Source: Owenia fusiformis (Eukaryota > Annelida > Polychaeta > Sabellida > Oweniidae). From it: a DNA stretch of 64,000 nucleotides. This document shows, one piece after another, positions 46,326-58,300 of the stretch. The translations under genes and the position numbers were made by a program. The stretch lies in NCBI GenBank assembly GCA_903813345.2, contig CAIIXF020000008.1:21436822-21500821 (forward strand), in the 5' to 3' direction. The notes under the pieces are model-generated. The model worked only from the letters and a program-made list of their open reading frames with translations. It ran no database searches and was not told the origin of the DNA. Positions within the stretch are counted from its first letter, which is position 1, and each line of letters starts with the position of its first letter.

Positions 46326-47673
46326 CCCTTATAAAAAATTCAACCTTGAAAGTCCGAATTTAAACCGTTTCCATCAATCATTGAATACTGATTGTTTCAA
46401 CTACTAAGATCAAAGGAAAAACCATTGTACGGTGATAAGCAATCATTGTGCAACCATTGCGTTCAACCAAACAAAGTCAACTCTTTTTCAATGACTGCGC
46501 AACCATTTCTATACAATCATTGTAATCTGCAACCATTGTAAACTGCAACCATTTCACATTGAAATGTAAATGGTTGCAATACGTTTTGTTCAATGATTAC
46601 ATAGTTCAAGCCCTGCAACCATCCTGAATTGAACCATCCTGAATTGGTATCGTTCCAAAAAAGTAATCATTTTACTTGAATTAAAATTATCTTTAAGTAA
46701 GGATTTGAATCTACCTCTATTCAACAACAGTATATTAGGATATTTTTTCTGCAAGCATACATGCATGTTTATTATAGTAAATTACTAAATTCATGTTCAT
46801 ATGTTTCTTTCTCCAGTACGGATTTAGGAATGCGATACCAGACTAGTTTTCCACTCAATGGCATATGATAATTTATGTTCTCTGTCATTTACATTATTTA
46901 CACAATTAGAAGTACCATATCTAGTGTTTATTTCCCGTTATCTGATATTGCCAAAATAATGTATTTTTAATATTAATTATGAAAAGAATTGAGCAAAATT
47001 CCAATTTGGTTAAGAAATTGACCAAGGAAAATCTTAAGATTTCCTTTAAACTTAACAAAATCACAAGATGAGACACCATTGTTTTTGTTCATGATTAGAC
47101 TGATATACATGTATGATCAAAAGAAGCAGGGTATGATGTACAAAATAATACAAACATGTAATCACAAGTTGATTGCTTTATTTAGTGAAAATGTTTTTAT
47201 AATAATAATGCATTCAGGCACCAAAGACTTAATTTTCACAGTTTCAATGGAAAACATCTGAATTAATAATTTCAGTAAAATTTTGTCAAGGTAGATGGAT
47301 TATTGCTATACCCATGATATACAAATAGATTGGTTTGGGTACATATTGATATCGGAGGGTTTAGCTCAGGACCCCCGCAAAAGTTTATATACAATGAACA
47401 GGCCAGTAGTCAGCCCCCCCCCCCCAGCAAAATGGTTCTTCAAATGTATCCATGTGTAGTTAACACCAAATATCAAGAGTATGACTCACTTAAATTTAAA
47501 AAATACAAACAAGAGGACTATTTTGATATTGACTGTATATTATGTGTGAAACACATTATTCACAACAGATTTAATTACCATGTTCTTTCTTGGCAAATAT
47601 TTTTTATAACAATGCTCAACACAACAATACCTACTACATATTGATATTCTCATGGGTTTAAGAAAATCAAAAT

Positions 47674-47765
47674 GCTTGAACAGCCAATTAAAACGGTTGA
47701 AAAGCTAATTAAAACGGTTGAACAGCTAATTAAAACGGTTGAACGGCTAATTAAAATGCTTGACC
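47674..47765. repeat. 21-bp tandem repeat inside the 2.9-kb TIR element
   Basis: Four units of TTGAACAGCTAATTAAAACGG with few changes. Confidence 0.85.
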
Positions 47766-48644
47766 AGAAAAAGGGTTCATAGTCCTAGTTTCTGTTATAT
47801 CTATTTTCATCTTGTGTTATACTATATATTTATTTTAATTATCTATTTCATGCAGAGGGGGGGAGTTAAAATTTAAAAAGTGTTTTCAGATTTTTGAGGG
47901 TTTATTTCTTTATTCAATTACTTCAATAAGTGCTGAGAAATCTCAAATAGCAAGTATATGAAACTGCAAATAATATTTTCAGAATTTTTTATTTCATTTT
48001 TATTTAGTTTGTTTTACCATAGGCATTCAATAGATTGAAAGTCCATGGTTTTAATTTATTCACTAGGGCAGAGCATTTGTACTGAAGTGTTTTCAGTTTA
48101 AATGATATGTGTTGATGATTAAAAAATAAAAACCAAAAACAGGGCTTATTTTTCAAAACTCTAAACTTGGAAAAATCTGGAGGAAAATATGGGAGATTTT
48201 CTTTGGCAAATTATTTATCAAGTTCTGTGTATGGAATAATTTAAATTACATAGGATGCTTCCTTTATAGCAGACTCTAATCAAACTGATATAATAAGGTT
48301 TGTTTTGCCTTGCCGAATTATTTTTGTTTTGTTTATGGATTAATGGATTAATAAAGTTTCTTCAGACACATCCTTCAAATCAGACTCTAATCAAACTAGA
48401 TAGACTGAGTCTAACTGTAATCAGAGTTTTTTAAGTTATGCTTATCGACTTAATTATTTAAAACACATCCTGTAATGTCTGATTGCATTTTCTCTATCAA
48501 ATCAAAAATATCAAATCAAAACAGATTATTTTCCCATTGAAGGATTTCTTCCTTCCAGACACATCTTCCTTCCTTTATAATTGCGATGATTGCAAGGTGA
48601 AGTGTAAAATCCAAGACTTGACCCAATCAACATTTTTTTCAAAT

Positions 48645-48745
48645 GATTTTGCAATAACTTAAAAAGTAGTGAAGTGATTTTGTAAAAATGATAGTCATGA
48701 CAGCGAGGGGGATTTGCTATGCCTAAGCATTGCTGTTATCTAGAT
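48645..48745. repeat. Fragment of the TTATCCCATCG-family element
   Basis: Contains AACTTAAAAAGTAGTGAAGT and GGGGGATTTGCTATGCCTAA, close to the right end of 2265-3345. It is nested within the 2.9-kb TIR element. Confidence 0.6.
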
Positions 48746-49205
48746 AATATACATGTGAGTTAGACAATCACCATCCTTCAAAGTTAGATAAAAATTGGTT
48801 CAATATATTTTCATTCACAAGACAAGTTTACTTAACTATTTCAATACTTTAAATATCTTTTTGATCAAACCATTTAAATTCTGACATGTACAGTATGCAT
48901 GAAATACACACATTTGAAATATATTTTTAAAGAGCAAGATAATTATTTTATGTTGTATTGAGATAAAATTGCCATAGTTTTAAAGGGTTGCATTCGATTG
49001 AAACGGTTGCAAGAAATGCAACCAAAATTGTCAAGCGTTTACAATGGTTACATATGATTGAAACATTTCAATGAGTTTACAACCAAAATTGTAATGGTTG
49101 CATCGTAACGGTTGGCATGGTTGCATAAATGATCAGATCAATGATTGTACAATGATTGTGCAACGGTTTAAATTCGGACTTTCAAGGTTGAATTTTTTAT
49201 AAGGG

Positions 49206-49444
49206 TATTTACATGTATATGTTAAGTATAATTGTAATATATCATTCCTAGATGGTTTTGAAATTATTACGGTAAAGTTTTTCAGTCTTGGAATTATTGC
49301 CATTTTTACTGAAGGGTATAATGTTAAATTTTACTATGATTTTAGTTTTGCCCAAATATATATTGGAATCAGATGTCTTAAATAATCAGTCATGGACATA
49401 TTTCTAAGGTGATTTTGGGGAATATGTGCAGAGTCCAAGATGTA
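49206..49444. other. Gap between TIR element and gene A
   Basis: AT-rich sequence, likely gene A 3' UTR on the minus strand. Nothing else is seen. Confidence 0.35.
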
Positions 49445-49548
49445 TTAGAACCTTAACTGTTCTTCTTTCTGTGGATGCTGCGCATGAATGGGATTTTGTT
49501 GCATCTCTTGTCCATATCTATAGGGAATATGTCCAGAATTATCAGCAC
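49445..49548 (-). CDS. Gene A exon 6 (C-terminal tail)
   Basis: Acceptor TAAATTACAG, phase 1, 104 nt: GADNSGHIPYRYGQEMQQNP then IHAQHPQKEEQLRF and stop. Polar, Gln/His-rich cytosolic tail. Confidence 0.7.
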
Positions 49549-52500
49549 CTGTAATTTATATAAAAAATCACATTTTTGATATTGAGTAGAATGATTAATA
49601 TCAGCATTTCACTGGGATAGAAGAAAAGGACAGTTTGAATTTAAAGTGAAAAAATACTATTTAATTCTTGATAAATTGGTCAAAGGGGTATATCATAAAC
49701 AGTTGTCAAACCCAATAACATTCAGGACTCGATCAAACCCCATTATACGTATGAAAGTCTTAATCATATGCCAAGTACATAACAAAGGATCATCTGTATC
49801 CCACTGCATCCTTGCTGCAAGGGTATTTTACAAGTACAATTTAAGCATAAATGAAGTCCTTTGAGGAAGGATGTCCCACTGATCTTGACACAATTTACAA
49901 GCAGGCTATGCAATCAGAGATTTAACAAATAGTCTCATATTCTTACCTGGGTAGTTCCATGAAGGGATTTCCTACAAAACATGTAAAATAGATGTTGTTA
50001 TATTATCATATGGCATTTCTAGGAATAAATGAATCAACTTTATTTTGTCACATAAATGCCTATAAGGGTCATTTATAAATGGAACCACATTTATATGCTG
50101 TTATTTATTTATAGACCCATTTCTTGGTTCTATTAAGTCACTCTTATTCACACTCATCTTTTATGATACTCATATTTTGTGTTGTTTAAACATTTATAGT
50201 ATGATCTGTAAAATGAAGCTCTCTGATTGGTCAATCTGTATTGCTTCTTAGATTGTCTCCGTCGCAACACAGAAAATATTGGTACGGAGGGAACAATCTC
50301 AGTAGCAATACAGAGGATGACACGATAAAACGTTATTGAATGATTTGAAGTGCAATACAGGATATATTCTGCTCGATATTCTGTATTGGCACTCGACTTT
50401 GTCTCGTTCCAATATGTAATTTCTCGAACAGAATATATCCTGTATTGCACTTCAAATCATTCAATTACTTATATTATCGTATGATCTGTAAAATGAAGTC
50501 CTCTGATTGGTCAGTTTTTGTGCTGTACCAATCTGTATTGCTACTGAGATTGTCCCCGTTGATCATCTCCCTCACAATACAGAAAATATTGGTACGGAGG
50601 AGACAATCTCAGTAGGATTACAGAGGATACACGATAAAACGTTATTTGAAGTGCAATACAGGATATATTCTGCTCGATATTCTGTATTGGCACTCGACTT
50701 TGTCTCGTTCCAATACGTAATTTCTCGAACAGAATATATCCTGTATTGCACTTTAAATCATTCAATAACTTATAGTATTATGGTTATATAGCTGTGTCCT
50801 CTATGCTCTTGATGTCCCATATGTTGTTTAAACATGTAGTGTGATGTATTGTAATGTCCCTTATAAGCCTTATGCTGTTTAAACATGTAGTGTAATGTAT
50901 GTTGTGTCCCTTCTGCTTTTTAAACATGTAGTGTGATGTAATTATTGAACATGTAGTGTGATATATCATTGTGCCTCTATGCTGTTTAAAGATGTAGTGC
51001 CAAAAGCTGTACATTTACATGTGTTGTTGTGTCCTTATATCATTCATTAGAGGGAGGGTAAATGGTAATCAGTTGATCAAATATAAAGGTCTTAAATTAT
51101 CAAATTATGTGGAACTCACATTCCTTCTGCCACAACAAACAACTGCACAGCCAAATATAGAGGATACAATGCACAGAATACCACAGATAACTCCAATGGC
51201 AATCGATATCACACTTAGGTCGAGTAACTGAAATTTTTTTAATCATTCTTCAATCCAACAAAGGAATTTTTCTTAATCATGGCATAGATATGTAAGATAT
51301 CAGTGGTATAGAACTCAGCAGTTTGATTGGCTCAATTTGGACTCGAACATGCTCAATGATGAAGCCTCGATGGAATACATGCTGTCAGTGATGTTCATAT
51401 AAAACTGAGCTTGTTAAAGACATTTTATTAGTCCTTGAAAACCTTTTTTATCGATTGGTTTATTTTATAAATACATGCACACAGTGAGTAAACAGGGTTG
51501 GGTCCTTGAAAACTAAAAAGTTTGACTGCTTCAAATCGTGTACCTACCGTGACAGATTCCAATGACCATCCTACATATGATACCATAAAGCTATAGTATA
51601 TTATCAAGGAAATGGCGAAGAATATTCCAAGAACACTAAGAACCAAATGTGTTGCAATCTGAAAAATTTTAAACAACCATTTTATATTATACAATCTTAG
51701 GCAATTGATTTTTGATAGTAATTCAGTTACGTTGAAAATTACAGAACCAGTTTTTGGAAAATGAAAAGTCCCTGTAGTTATTTTCTGAACTGAATACTGA
51801 TAATTCACAACATTGGTCCCAACTTTTTTGCCTCATTTTGAGGGATTTTTTGTTCAAAATATCACATTTTCATGAAATGCAAGTCTGTAAATTAAACTGT
51901 TATTAAATCAGATAATATATTTTGCAATTGGTTAATCAGCGAAAAATTATATAAGTGCTTAGAAAAAAGCTCCCTGGATTAATAGGAAAGTTAATAGTTC
52001 ACCTCTATGATGCTCCAATTCACAAAGCAAAGAAAAAAATCTTAAAATTAAATGTCTTGACCTTAAACTTTTCTGTACATTTGGCCATATTTCCCTGATA
52101 TTTCCCATTGGACTTCTACTAGTGAATATCTTAAAGTTGAACATAAAAATGAAACTCTGCTTGAAGCCAATGTTATCAGCAATCTGAGAGATGGACAGCA
52201 GTGGTTTTGTCAGGTCTTTGAATCTCCAGTCAAGATGCACCACATGTGTTTAGATAATGTTGGGAAATACATAATACTGGTCAAGATGATATGAGCAGGA
52301 AAAAGAATTGTAAAACACAATTGTGACGCTGCTCCACATACCTGTGACTCCTGTTACCATGGCAACCATAACATTTTCATTTTGAAACAATTTGTCATGA
52401 CAGTTGCAGGATAGATTATTAAATTATTAAAATGTCATTCTATAATCTGTAGCAATTTCATCTCACAACAGGTAGATCTATTGAAATTAGAGCAATTGTA

Positions 52501-54720
52501 TCTTTACTTTCCAGACACCCTGTACTCTGATGTAGGTGCTTGTAATTGTAATCACATAATGGTGTTCAACTGCTTTAAACACCCAATGCACACATACTGC
52601 AGTTGATTCCATACTGGACAATGACATTGGATGGATTGAAGTATGGCAGTTCAATCTCATTTTGAATTTCATAAAAACATCTCATGTCCAATGAGTGCAC
52701 ACAGTATTACAGATATAGATATTGTCATATATATAAATATATATAGATATTGAATATAAGCCCTGCCATAATTCAGCAAACACTGCTAGAATGTATTGAG
52801 AACTAGTTTTGTGTTTTCTTGACATATGGGTCGTACTTATATGCAATATTTTGTAATTTGACCTGCTTTTACGATTGAGCCTATTTTTCAACTTGACATG
52901 CGGTTTGATTATGTGATGCTTCTAAATACATACAAGTTCTTTGAATTTTCCAAGTAAAACTATTGACTGTATGGAATGTGAACATTAAAGTATGACCTGT
53001 TTTGGAGAAATCATTTTTTCACCATGTGAGCCCAGCAAATAGTGCAATATTTTAATTATTTAGACATAGCTCACATGACATTATCAACAAAGACTTTGAA
53101 ACTTAGACTTAGCTGGTCAAACAAATGTATTTCTTATACATTATTGCATAAGACACCTGAATGAGTGAATTCACAATCCTGTAGGCTATGTAGGATAGAA
53201 ATTGGTAGTCTAAAAATTGTTTGACTTCAACATTAATAGGGTCTCAAAATAATATGTTTACATACCATACATTGCGTTTTAGACGTTCCTGCCACAATAC
53301 CAATAATACCAGTCAGAACAAACACCTGTTAACAAAATTGAAAACAAAGGAAAATCACATTAAACAAACATAGCTAGACAGAGGCAGAACAGAGTTCATT
53401 GTAATAGATCATTGAAGGATTGAACATGATGAACATGACATTTAACGTATAAATGCTTCCCTGAGGTTGACTTCAATGTGAAAAGTGATTCAGAAATATT
53501 GTTAGAGATACCCTCAGATATTGAAATCTGGGTATTCGTAGCCCATATTCTCATCTAGGTACGGATAATGATTCTGGCAATCAATGTCAGCATGAATCGT
53601 TTCATCAAAACTTTTTTTTGATTATCCCATCGAACGAAGTTGGGAGGGATATAGGGAACACCTCCGTCTGTTGCTGTATGTCTGCCATCCATCCGTCCAT
53701 TCTGGCAATAACTCAAATACCGTTGGCCCAATTTTGTTCATATTTTGTACACTTATATCCTATGGGGTAGAAGTTCTGCTCGAAAGCCGATTTTTGTAAT
53801 ATCCGCTCATTCAAAAATGGCGGCCATTTTAGTGCCGATTTTACAGTAATGAAAAATGTAGTGGAGCGATTTTGTTCATATTTGGTATGTGAATACTATA
53901 AGCATGGCACACTGTCTAATGACACTTTTGGCAAAAGGTGGCCATTTTGAAAAATGGCCGCCATTTTTGCTATTAACTTTGTAAAAATGCCAGCCATGGC
54001 TGTTCGATGGGATTTGCTACGCTTTGGCCTCGCTGTTGTCTAGTTTAACCTCTTTTATATCATTGTAATTATCCCACCCAACGAAGCTCAGAGGGATATA
54101 GGAACGCCTCTCTCTGTCCGTCTGCACATAAGTACATCTGTCTGTCTGTCCAATCAATAACTCAAATACCCTTGGCCCATTTTTTCATATTTTGTATTAT
54201 ATGCCCTATGGGAGAAGAAGCTTGAAAGCTAATTTACAAAATAGCTACCATTGATTTGGTGTTGCTGTTATCTAGTTTCTTTATAATATTTAAATACAAT
54301 GTAGCCTATTTTGTTTTTAGAGTTTAGAAATTTAAATTGATTTTCATTTGTTGTTTTTACATCTTCTGCTATTGACCGTAACAGTTCAAACTTGTGAACA
54401 TGCAGTGAGTAATTTAGGAAATATTATTATTAATTTTATCAGCATGGTGTAATATTATTGTGCATAGCACTATTTTTCAGCTAATTGTAATAAAAACTTA
54501 CAGCTCCACCACAAACTCCAGTAAACCAGAAGGGAGTGGATAAAGAAAGATATTGTTGAAAGTCGAATTTGAAAATCATCCCATCGATTATTGCAGCTCC
54601 AATACCCAATATTATCAACAATAAGCCGAAGGAAATTGCGCTACGACCTTTAAATTCATCAATTTTCTCTCTCACTGGTGCATTGTCTGGGACGGTTTGT
54701 TGTGGATTCTGGCTCTCCAT
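49445..54720 (-). CDS. CD20/MS4A-like four-transmembrane protein, gene A
   Basis: Gene-level entry, six coding exons (minus strand): 54502-54720, 53266-53325, 51548-51658, 51120-51227, 49947-49971, 49445-49548. They total 627 nt, giving 208 residues plus stop, and all phases agree. Transmembrane segments: about 28-50 (FGLLLIILGIGAAIIDGMIF), 64-87 (WFTGVCGGAVFVLTGIIGIV), 95-120 (LVLSVLGIFFAISLIIYY) and 134-160 (SIAIGVICGILCIVSSIFG), then cytoplasmic VVCCGRRN and a polar Gln-rich tail. A short cytosolic N-terminus, a small loop after TM1 and PFW-F-G-G-x-F-x-L-x-G before TM2 match the CD20 family (MS4A), membrane proteins that act in signalling and ion or receptor complexes. Function here is unknown. 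The tandem paralogue is at 55280-61881. A conserved TATACAG 2 bp before the A of ATG in both suggests a 5' UTR intron. Confidence 0.75.
49947..49971 (-). CDS. Gene A exon 5 (25-nt mini-exon)
   Basis: Acceptor GTTTTGTAG, donor GTAAGA. Codes for EIPSWNYP plus one base. Gene B has the matching 22-nt exon at 55280-55301, which supports it. Confidence 0.7.
50195..50780. repeat. Tandem pair of palindrome-bearing repeats (about 280-300 bp each)
   Basis: Two direct copies each start TATGATCTGTAAAATGAAG with TGATTGGTCA. Each contains a long hairpin whose arms are TGCAATACAGGATATATTCTG and its inverse around a TCTGTATTGGCACTCGACTT loop. The several open frames here are hairpin artefacts. It lies in gene A intron 4. 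Confidence 0.8.
50795..51010. repeat. Degenerate minisatellite (GTTTAAACATGTAGTGTGATG)
   Basis: Five units spaced about 35-65 bp in gene A intron 4, adjacent to exon 4. Confidence 0.7.
51120..51227 (-). CDS. Gene A exon 4 (TM4)
   Basis: 108 nt, phase 0/0: LLDLSVISIAIGVICGILCI then VSSIFGCAVVCCGRRN. Acceptor AAATTTCAG, donor GTGAGT. Confidence 0.85.
51548..51658 (-). CDS. Gene A exon 3 (TM3)
   Basis: 111 nt, phase 0/0: IATHLVLSVLGIFFAISLII then YYSFMVSYVGWSLESVT. Acceptor TTTTTCAG, donor GTAGGT. Confidence 0.85.
51970..52524 (+). mobile_element. Mariner/Tc1-like element, second copy, left end missing
   Basis: Homologous to 20614-21484 in opposite orientation; the right end TTTCCAGACACCCTGTA is present and the left TIR is absent. 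The plus strand carries the transposase tail remnant NVISNLRDGQQWFCQVFESP then VKMHHMCLDN, matching the other copy. It lies in gene A intron 2. Confidence 0.8.
52525..53265. other. Gene A intron 2, upstream part
   Basis: AT-rich with a short TATATA run near 52730. No other feature recognised. Confidence 0.4.
53266..53325 (-). CDS. Gene A exon 2 (TM2 second half)
   Basis: 60 nt, phase 0/0: VFVLTGIIGIVAGTSKTQCM. Acceptor TTGTTAACAG, donor GTATGT. Gene B's matching exon differs at three residues. Confidence 0.9.
53621..54045. repeat. TTATCCCATCG-family element, copy with one satellite unit
   Basis: It starts ATTATCCCATCGAACGAAG and ends GGGATTTGCTACGCTTTGGC with CTCGCTGTTGTCTAG. It carries one GCGATTTTGTTCATATTTGG unit where 2265-3345 has about five. 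In gene A intron 1. Confidence 0.85.
54068..54279. repeat. TTATCCCATCG-family element, shortened copy
   Basis: It starts AATTATCCCACCCAACGAAG and ends TTGATTTGGTGTTGCTGTTA with TCTAG. Satellite units are absent. It follows the preceding copy by 22 bp. Confidence 0.7.
54502..54720 (-). CDS. Gene A exon 1 (start, TM1, TM2 first half)
   Basis: 219 nt from ATG, phase 0 at the end (GGAGCT/GTAAGT): MESQNPQQTVPDNAPVREKI, FGLLLIILGIGAAIIDGMIF and WFTGVCGGA. The start is supported by the same MESQNPQQT start in gene B. Confidence 0.85.
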
Positions 54721-55279
54721 CTCTGTATATAATATTCAAAAGCATATAAACATTTTTGAATGCCTTGATTGATATATATGTCTGAATTATACAAAAAAGC
54801 AACAGTATAATCCAGGAACATCTTTTTTAATCATGTCGGAATCTTCTTGATACTATATATGGAGTGTTTAATGCATGAAATGTATATGTATTGCATCAAT
54901 GACTTTGCAAGTTAGAGAAACTTCAGCAATCTACCTGTTTGAGTGTATCACCAAGGGTCAGAGCAGGCCCCAGATGGCCTTAAAACACTGAAATACTAGT
55001 TTTTGACTTTGACTAATCCTTGAGATGGACCATAATTAACCATAGTTGACCCATAATGTTGACTTAGACATCAGGTCTCGAGTCGCCAAGGATGACAGCA
55101 AAGGCCAAATATCTAGATATTGATCTGTGGCATTGAGATGACCTTGACCCATGAATGTTGACTTTGATTAAAGGTCACCTAATAAAGGGTAGCAAAGGGT
55201 CACTTCAGCCCCCAAAGGCCTTAAAATGCCAAACACTTAGATACCCTTTGAGGTTCGACAAATAGTGTCATATTCTTAC
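54721..55279. other. Region between gene A start and gene B mini-exon
   Basis: The expected last exon of gene B (homologous to 49445-49548) was not recognised here. The rest is AT-rich with repeated phrases of the type TTGACTTTGA and AAGGTCA. Gene A's promoter presumably lies here. Confidence 0.35.
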
Positions 55280-55301
55280 CTAGGTAGTGTCCAGTGTTTG
55301 C
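55280..55301 (-). CDS. Gene B mini-exon (22 nt)
   Basis: Acceptor GTTTTGTAG, donor GTAAGA, coding for ANTGHYL plus one base. It mirrors the 25-nt exon of gene A, including identical acceptor and donor surroundings (GTAAGAATATGA). Confidence 0.6.
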
Positions 55302-58300
55302 CTACAAAACATGTAAAATTTATATGATAAATATGTTATATATGTGTTATACTGGATCAACATATATATATAGTTTGTCGGAGAATTGCTATGGGAAGGT
55401 AACCAGGTCCGTAGCCAGGGCAAGGGGTTCTGGGGATTCAAGCGTATCATCATTGTATCATTCTTTATTGGATTTCAAAGCATGTACTAACGGAACCTTA
55501 CATTGTAGCAGGCTCCACCACTCCATCCTTGTTTATAATGTGCATGGGTTAGTACTCATGCTTTTCAATTTATAAAAAATGATACATGATTCTTTATTTC
55601 CTAAATATACAAGAATTTATATGTGTATTGAAAGTGTAAAAAGATAAAAGAAAAGGCACAGTAATTTTATTATATATTTTTTAATTTTATCAAGAAGATT
55701 TAAGTCATCATTTGAACTTATTGACTGCCCCTTCCCTGTTAATTAGAAAAATGGCAAATGGAAGTCAAGTAATTAATCAGATTTATATAAAACACTACTT
55801 ACATTCCTCCTGCCACAACAAACAACTGCACAGCCCAATATAGAGGATACAATGCACAGAAAACCACTGACGACTCCAATAGTAAATAATGCCCCATCAA
55901 GTCCGGCCCATAGTTCCTGTAATAATGTTTATTTCAATTCCTCTGTTTTGATTTGAAGTATTATTTATTGAATGCTAATAACGCAGGCCCGCAGCCAGGA
56001 TTTGCCAAGGGGGGCTCAGTTTTCAAAAATTTCCAGGGGGGGTTCAAATTTGACAATTTTGGTCCAAATATGGCTAAAATCACTTGAGAAGTGCTCAAAA
56101 TGATGAAAAACTGCATGATTTTGAAAGAATTTTTGGCAAGGGGGGGGTCGCCCAAACCCTGCGAACCCCCCTGGCTATGAGCCTGGTATGATTTTTCTTT
56201 TTTCCTTATGTCACGTGTTGTGAGCAGAATCTCACAACATTTTTATCACAAATGTGTGTCAGTTTCATATGTTTAAGAAAATCTACATTTTTGTGAACAA
56301 ATAGTTCAGAAGACAACAGAATCGTCAATTTAATACCTCACTTAAGTTACGTAAACGGAATCAGTTAGAAATGCAGATCTTAACCATTTTAGAAGTTCCA
56401 TTCACGCAACTTAAGTGAGGTATTAAATCGATGATTCTGTGGTCTTCCGAACTATTTGTTCGCAAATATGTACATTTTCTCAGACATATAGTACTGACAC
56501 ATGTTTGTTAAAAAAACGGGTGGAATAAGGAAACAAAAAAATTGTACATTTGAGGTTCCAACATTTTGTTACCGAAACGGTTCGTTTCGTTATCCAGCGT
56601 AATCAAGCAGATCACAAAGCTGCCCCACCTTTTTGTTGTTTTAGCTACTATAGCAACCCTAACTTTAGCCTATTAAATGGGAAGAGCTAATAATTTATGA
56701 ATTGAAGGTTAATATGTTTGGGTTTAAACCTCATCAAATGTCATCAGTATTGGTGCAACACTAAGAAAGTTACACATTTATAAAACACCCTGTAAATATT
56801 TTTTAGATTAAATTCTTGTCATTCAATGACAATAACATTCAGGATGTGCATTTTTTAGATGTTTTTTGATAATCAGTTGAAGAGAAAAACAATTGAATTG
56901 AGCTCACCAACCGCAACCAGTCTTTAAGGCAACGCTGTGAACTGAGCATAAATATGAGAATTCATTGTTTTTTGCCTGCTCGAGCAATAGCAAAAAAAGG
57001 TCATGTGATTACCCCCTGTGAGATCATAATATCTCTTGTTATAATTAACCAATTGATTTAAAGGGAGCATATTGCACACCCTTAAAAATGAGAGATTGGT
57101 GAAATCCAACTTACCCAATTTATTAGTTCTGCTCGTTGGTTTTCCTGGTCTTCATTTCTTAGACCTTCCATTACAAATGGCAATGTAACTGCATAGGTAC
57201 TCAACAAGGCAATGGCAAAGAATATTCCACTAACACTCAGTACCAAAAGTGTTGCAATCTGCAACACAATTTTGAGAACCAGGATTTTGCAAGTCAGGGT
57301 GATGGAAGATCATTTTAGAAAATTAAGTTGGATTTTCATGAAAATAGTAATAACAAAGTAAATAGCATAAACACTTAGTTGATTTGCATATAACATTATA
57401 AGATATTTGAATAAAGGGCATAGAGGTCACTTCTTTCAGTAATGTTTGTTTTACAGAGACAAACAATATAGAGTTCCATTAAAAATCCATTTCTTTTAAA
57501 ATTTCATAAATATTCATAGTTGTCATAATGCAGCATAATCATTATTGTGTAAAAAATTGGGATATTATTTTCTAAAATTTGGGAAAATTCAAAATAATTT
57601 CTAGAAAAATTGGGAGAAAATCGGGATTTGTGAAATAAATCGAGAGAAAATCAGGATTTCTAAAAGAATTTGGGTGAGAAAAACTATATCAATTATTCAA
57701 AAAAAATTGGGGTTGTTTGGAAAAAATCAGGGTGGAAACTAGGGTTCATTTTTGAAAAATTAGGATTTTTAGAAAAAATCTGGAGAAAATAAGGGTTTTT
57801 AAAAACATTCAGATAAAAATGGGGGTCACAAAAAATAAATTGACAATGCAAAAATAAATCAGGAGAAATATCAGGGTTTGCAAAAAATAATTTGACAAAT
57901 TGGGATTTTTAAAGTCCCCATATAAAGTTTAAACTATTTTGACTTGTATTGAAGTCTTTGTCATTGTTTTTTGAAGGACTTTTTGTTCAAAAACTCTTGA
58001 AATTATTTAAACTAACTTTTAGTTATCACACATATATCTTTTAAGAAGCCACAATTCATACCAATGCATAGCATTCATCCTCGCATGTTTTTTGCCAAAA
58101 AATCAAGAAAATCAGTTCATAAATAAGCGATTAGTGCATGAAAATGGTTCAGAGAAAAATGCATTTCAAAATTTTAGTTCTCATAGAAACCAATGGTATA
58201 ATGATATCTAAAACATAATATATTCTTCCTTTAAACCTGGCTATACAATCAACATTGGTATATTATTGAAGTTCAGCATATTTAAAAAAGATTGACATAG

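Larger units (their letters stand above)
46326..49205. mobile_element. 2.9-kb TIR element with perfect 44-bp ends
   Basis: The ends CCCTTATAAAAAATTCAACC... and their inverse (...GGTTGAATTTTTTATAAGGG) match perfectly over 44 bp, with TA outside. Subterminal regions are loaded with CAACCATTGT motifs on the left (about 46420-46625) and GGTTGCA/CAATGATTGT on the right (about 48985-49160). There is no transposase. The interior includes a 21-bp tandem repeat (47674-47765) and a fragment of the TTATCCCATCG family (48645-48745). It separates the MyTH4-FERM gene from the minus-strand gene pair. Confidence 0.8.

Noticed and set aside
46818-46848. Alternative terminal exon (YGFRNAIPD then stop) after acceptor TTTCTTTCTCCAG
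   Set aside because: It lies inside the 2.9-kb TIR element, and the peptide does not continue the MyTH4 pattern. The 45925 exon fits better.
50154-50791. Open frames of 94-98 codons on both strands with similar peptides
   Set aside because: They arise from hairpin arms duplicated in tandem, so both strands read alike.
51959-52243. Minus-strand reading that looks strikingly like a bacterial AraC-type helix-turn-helix (LSISQIADNIGF...F...FK...SP)
   Set aside because: It is the antisense of a Tc1/mariner transposase tail. The sense strand reads NLRDGQQWFCQVFESP, the same as in the copy at 20614-21484, where the preceding YSPD-x4-DFYL motif confirms the transposase. The resemblance is a shadow.
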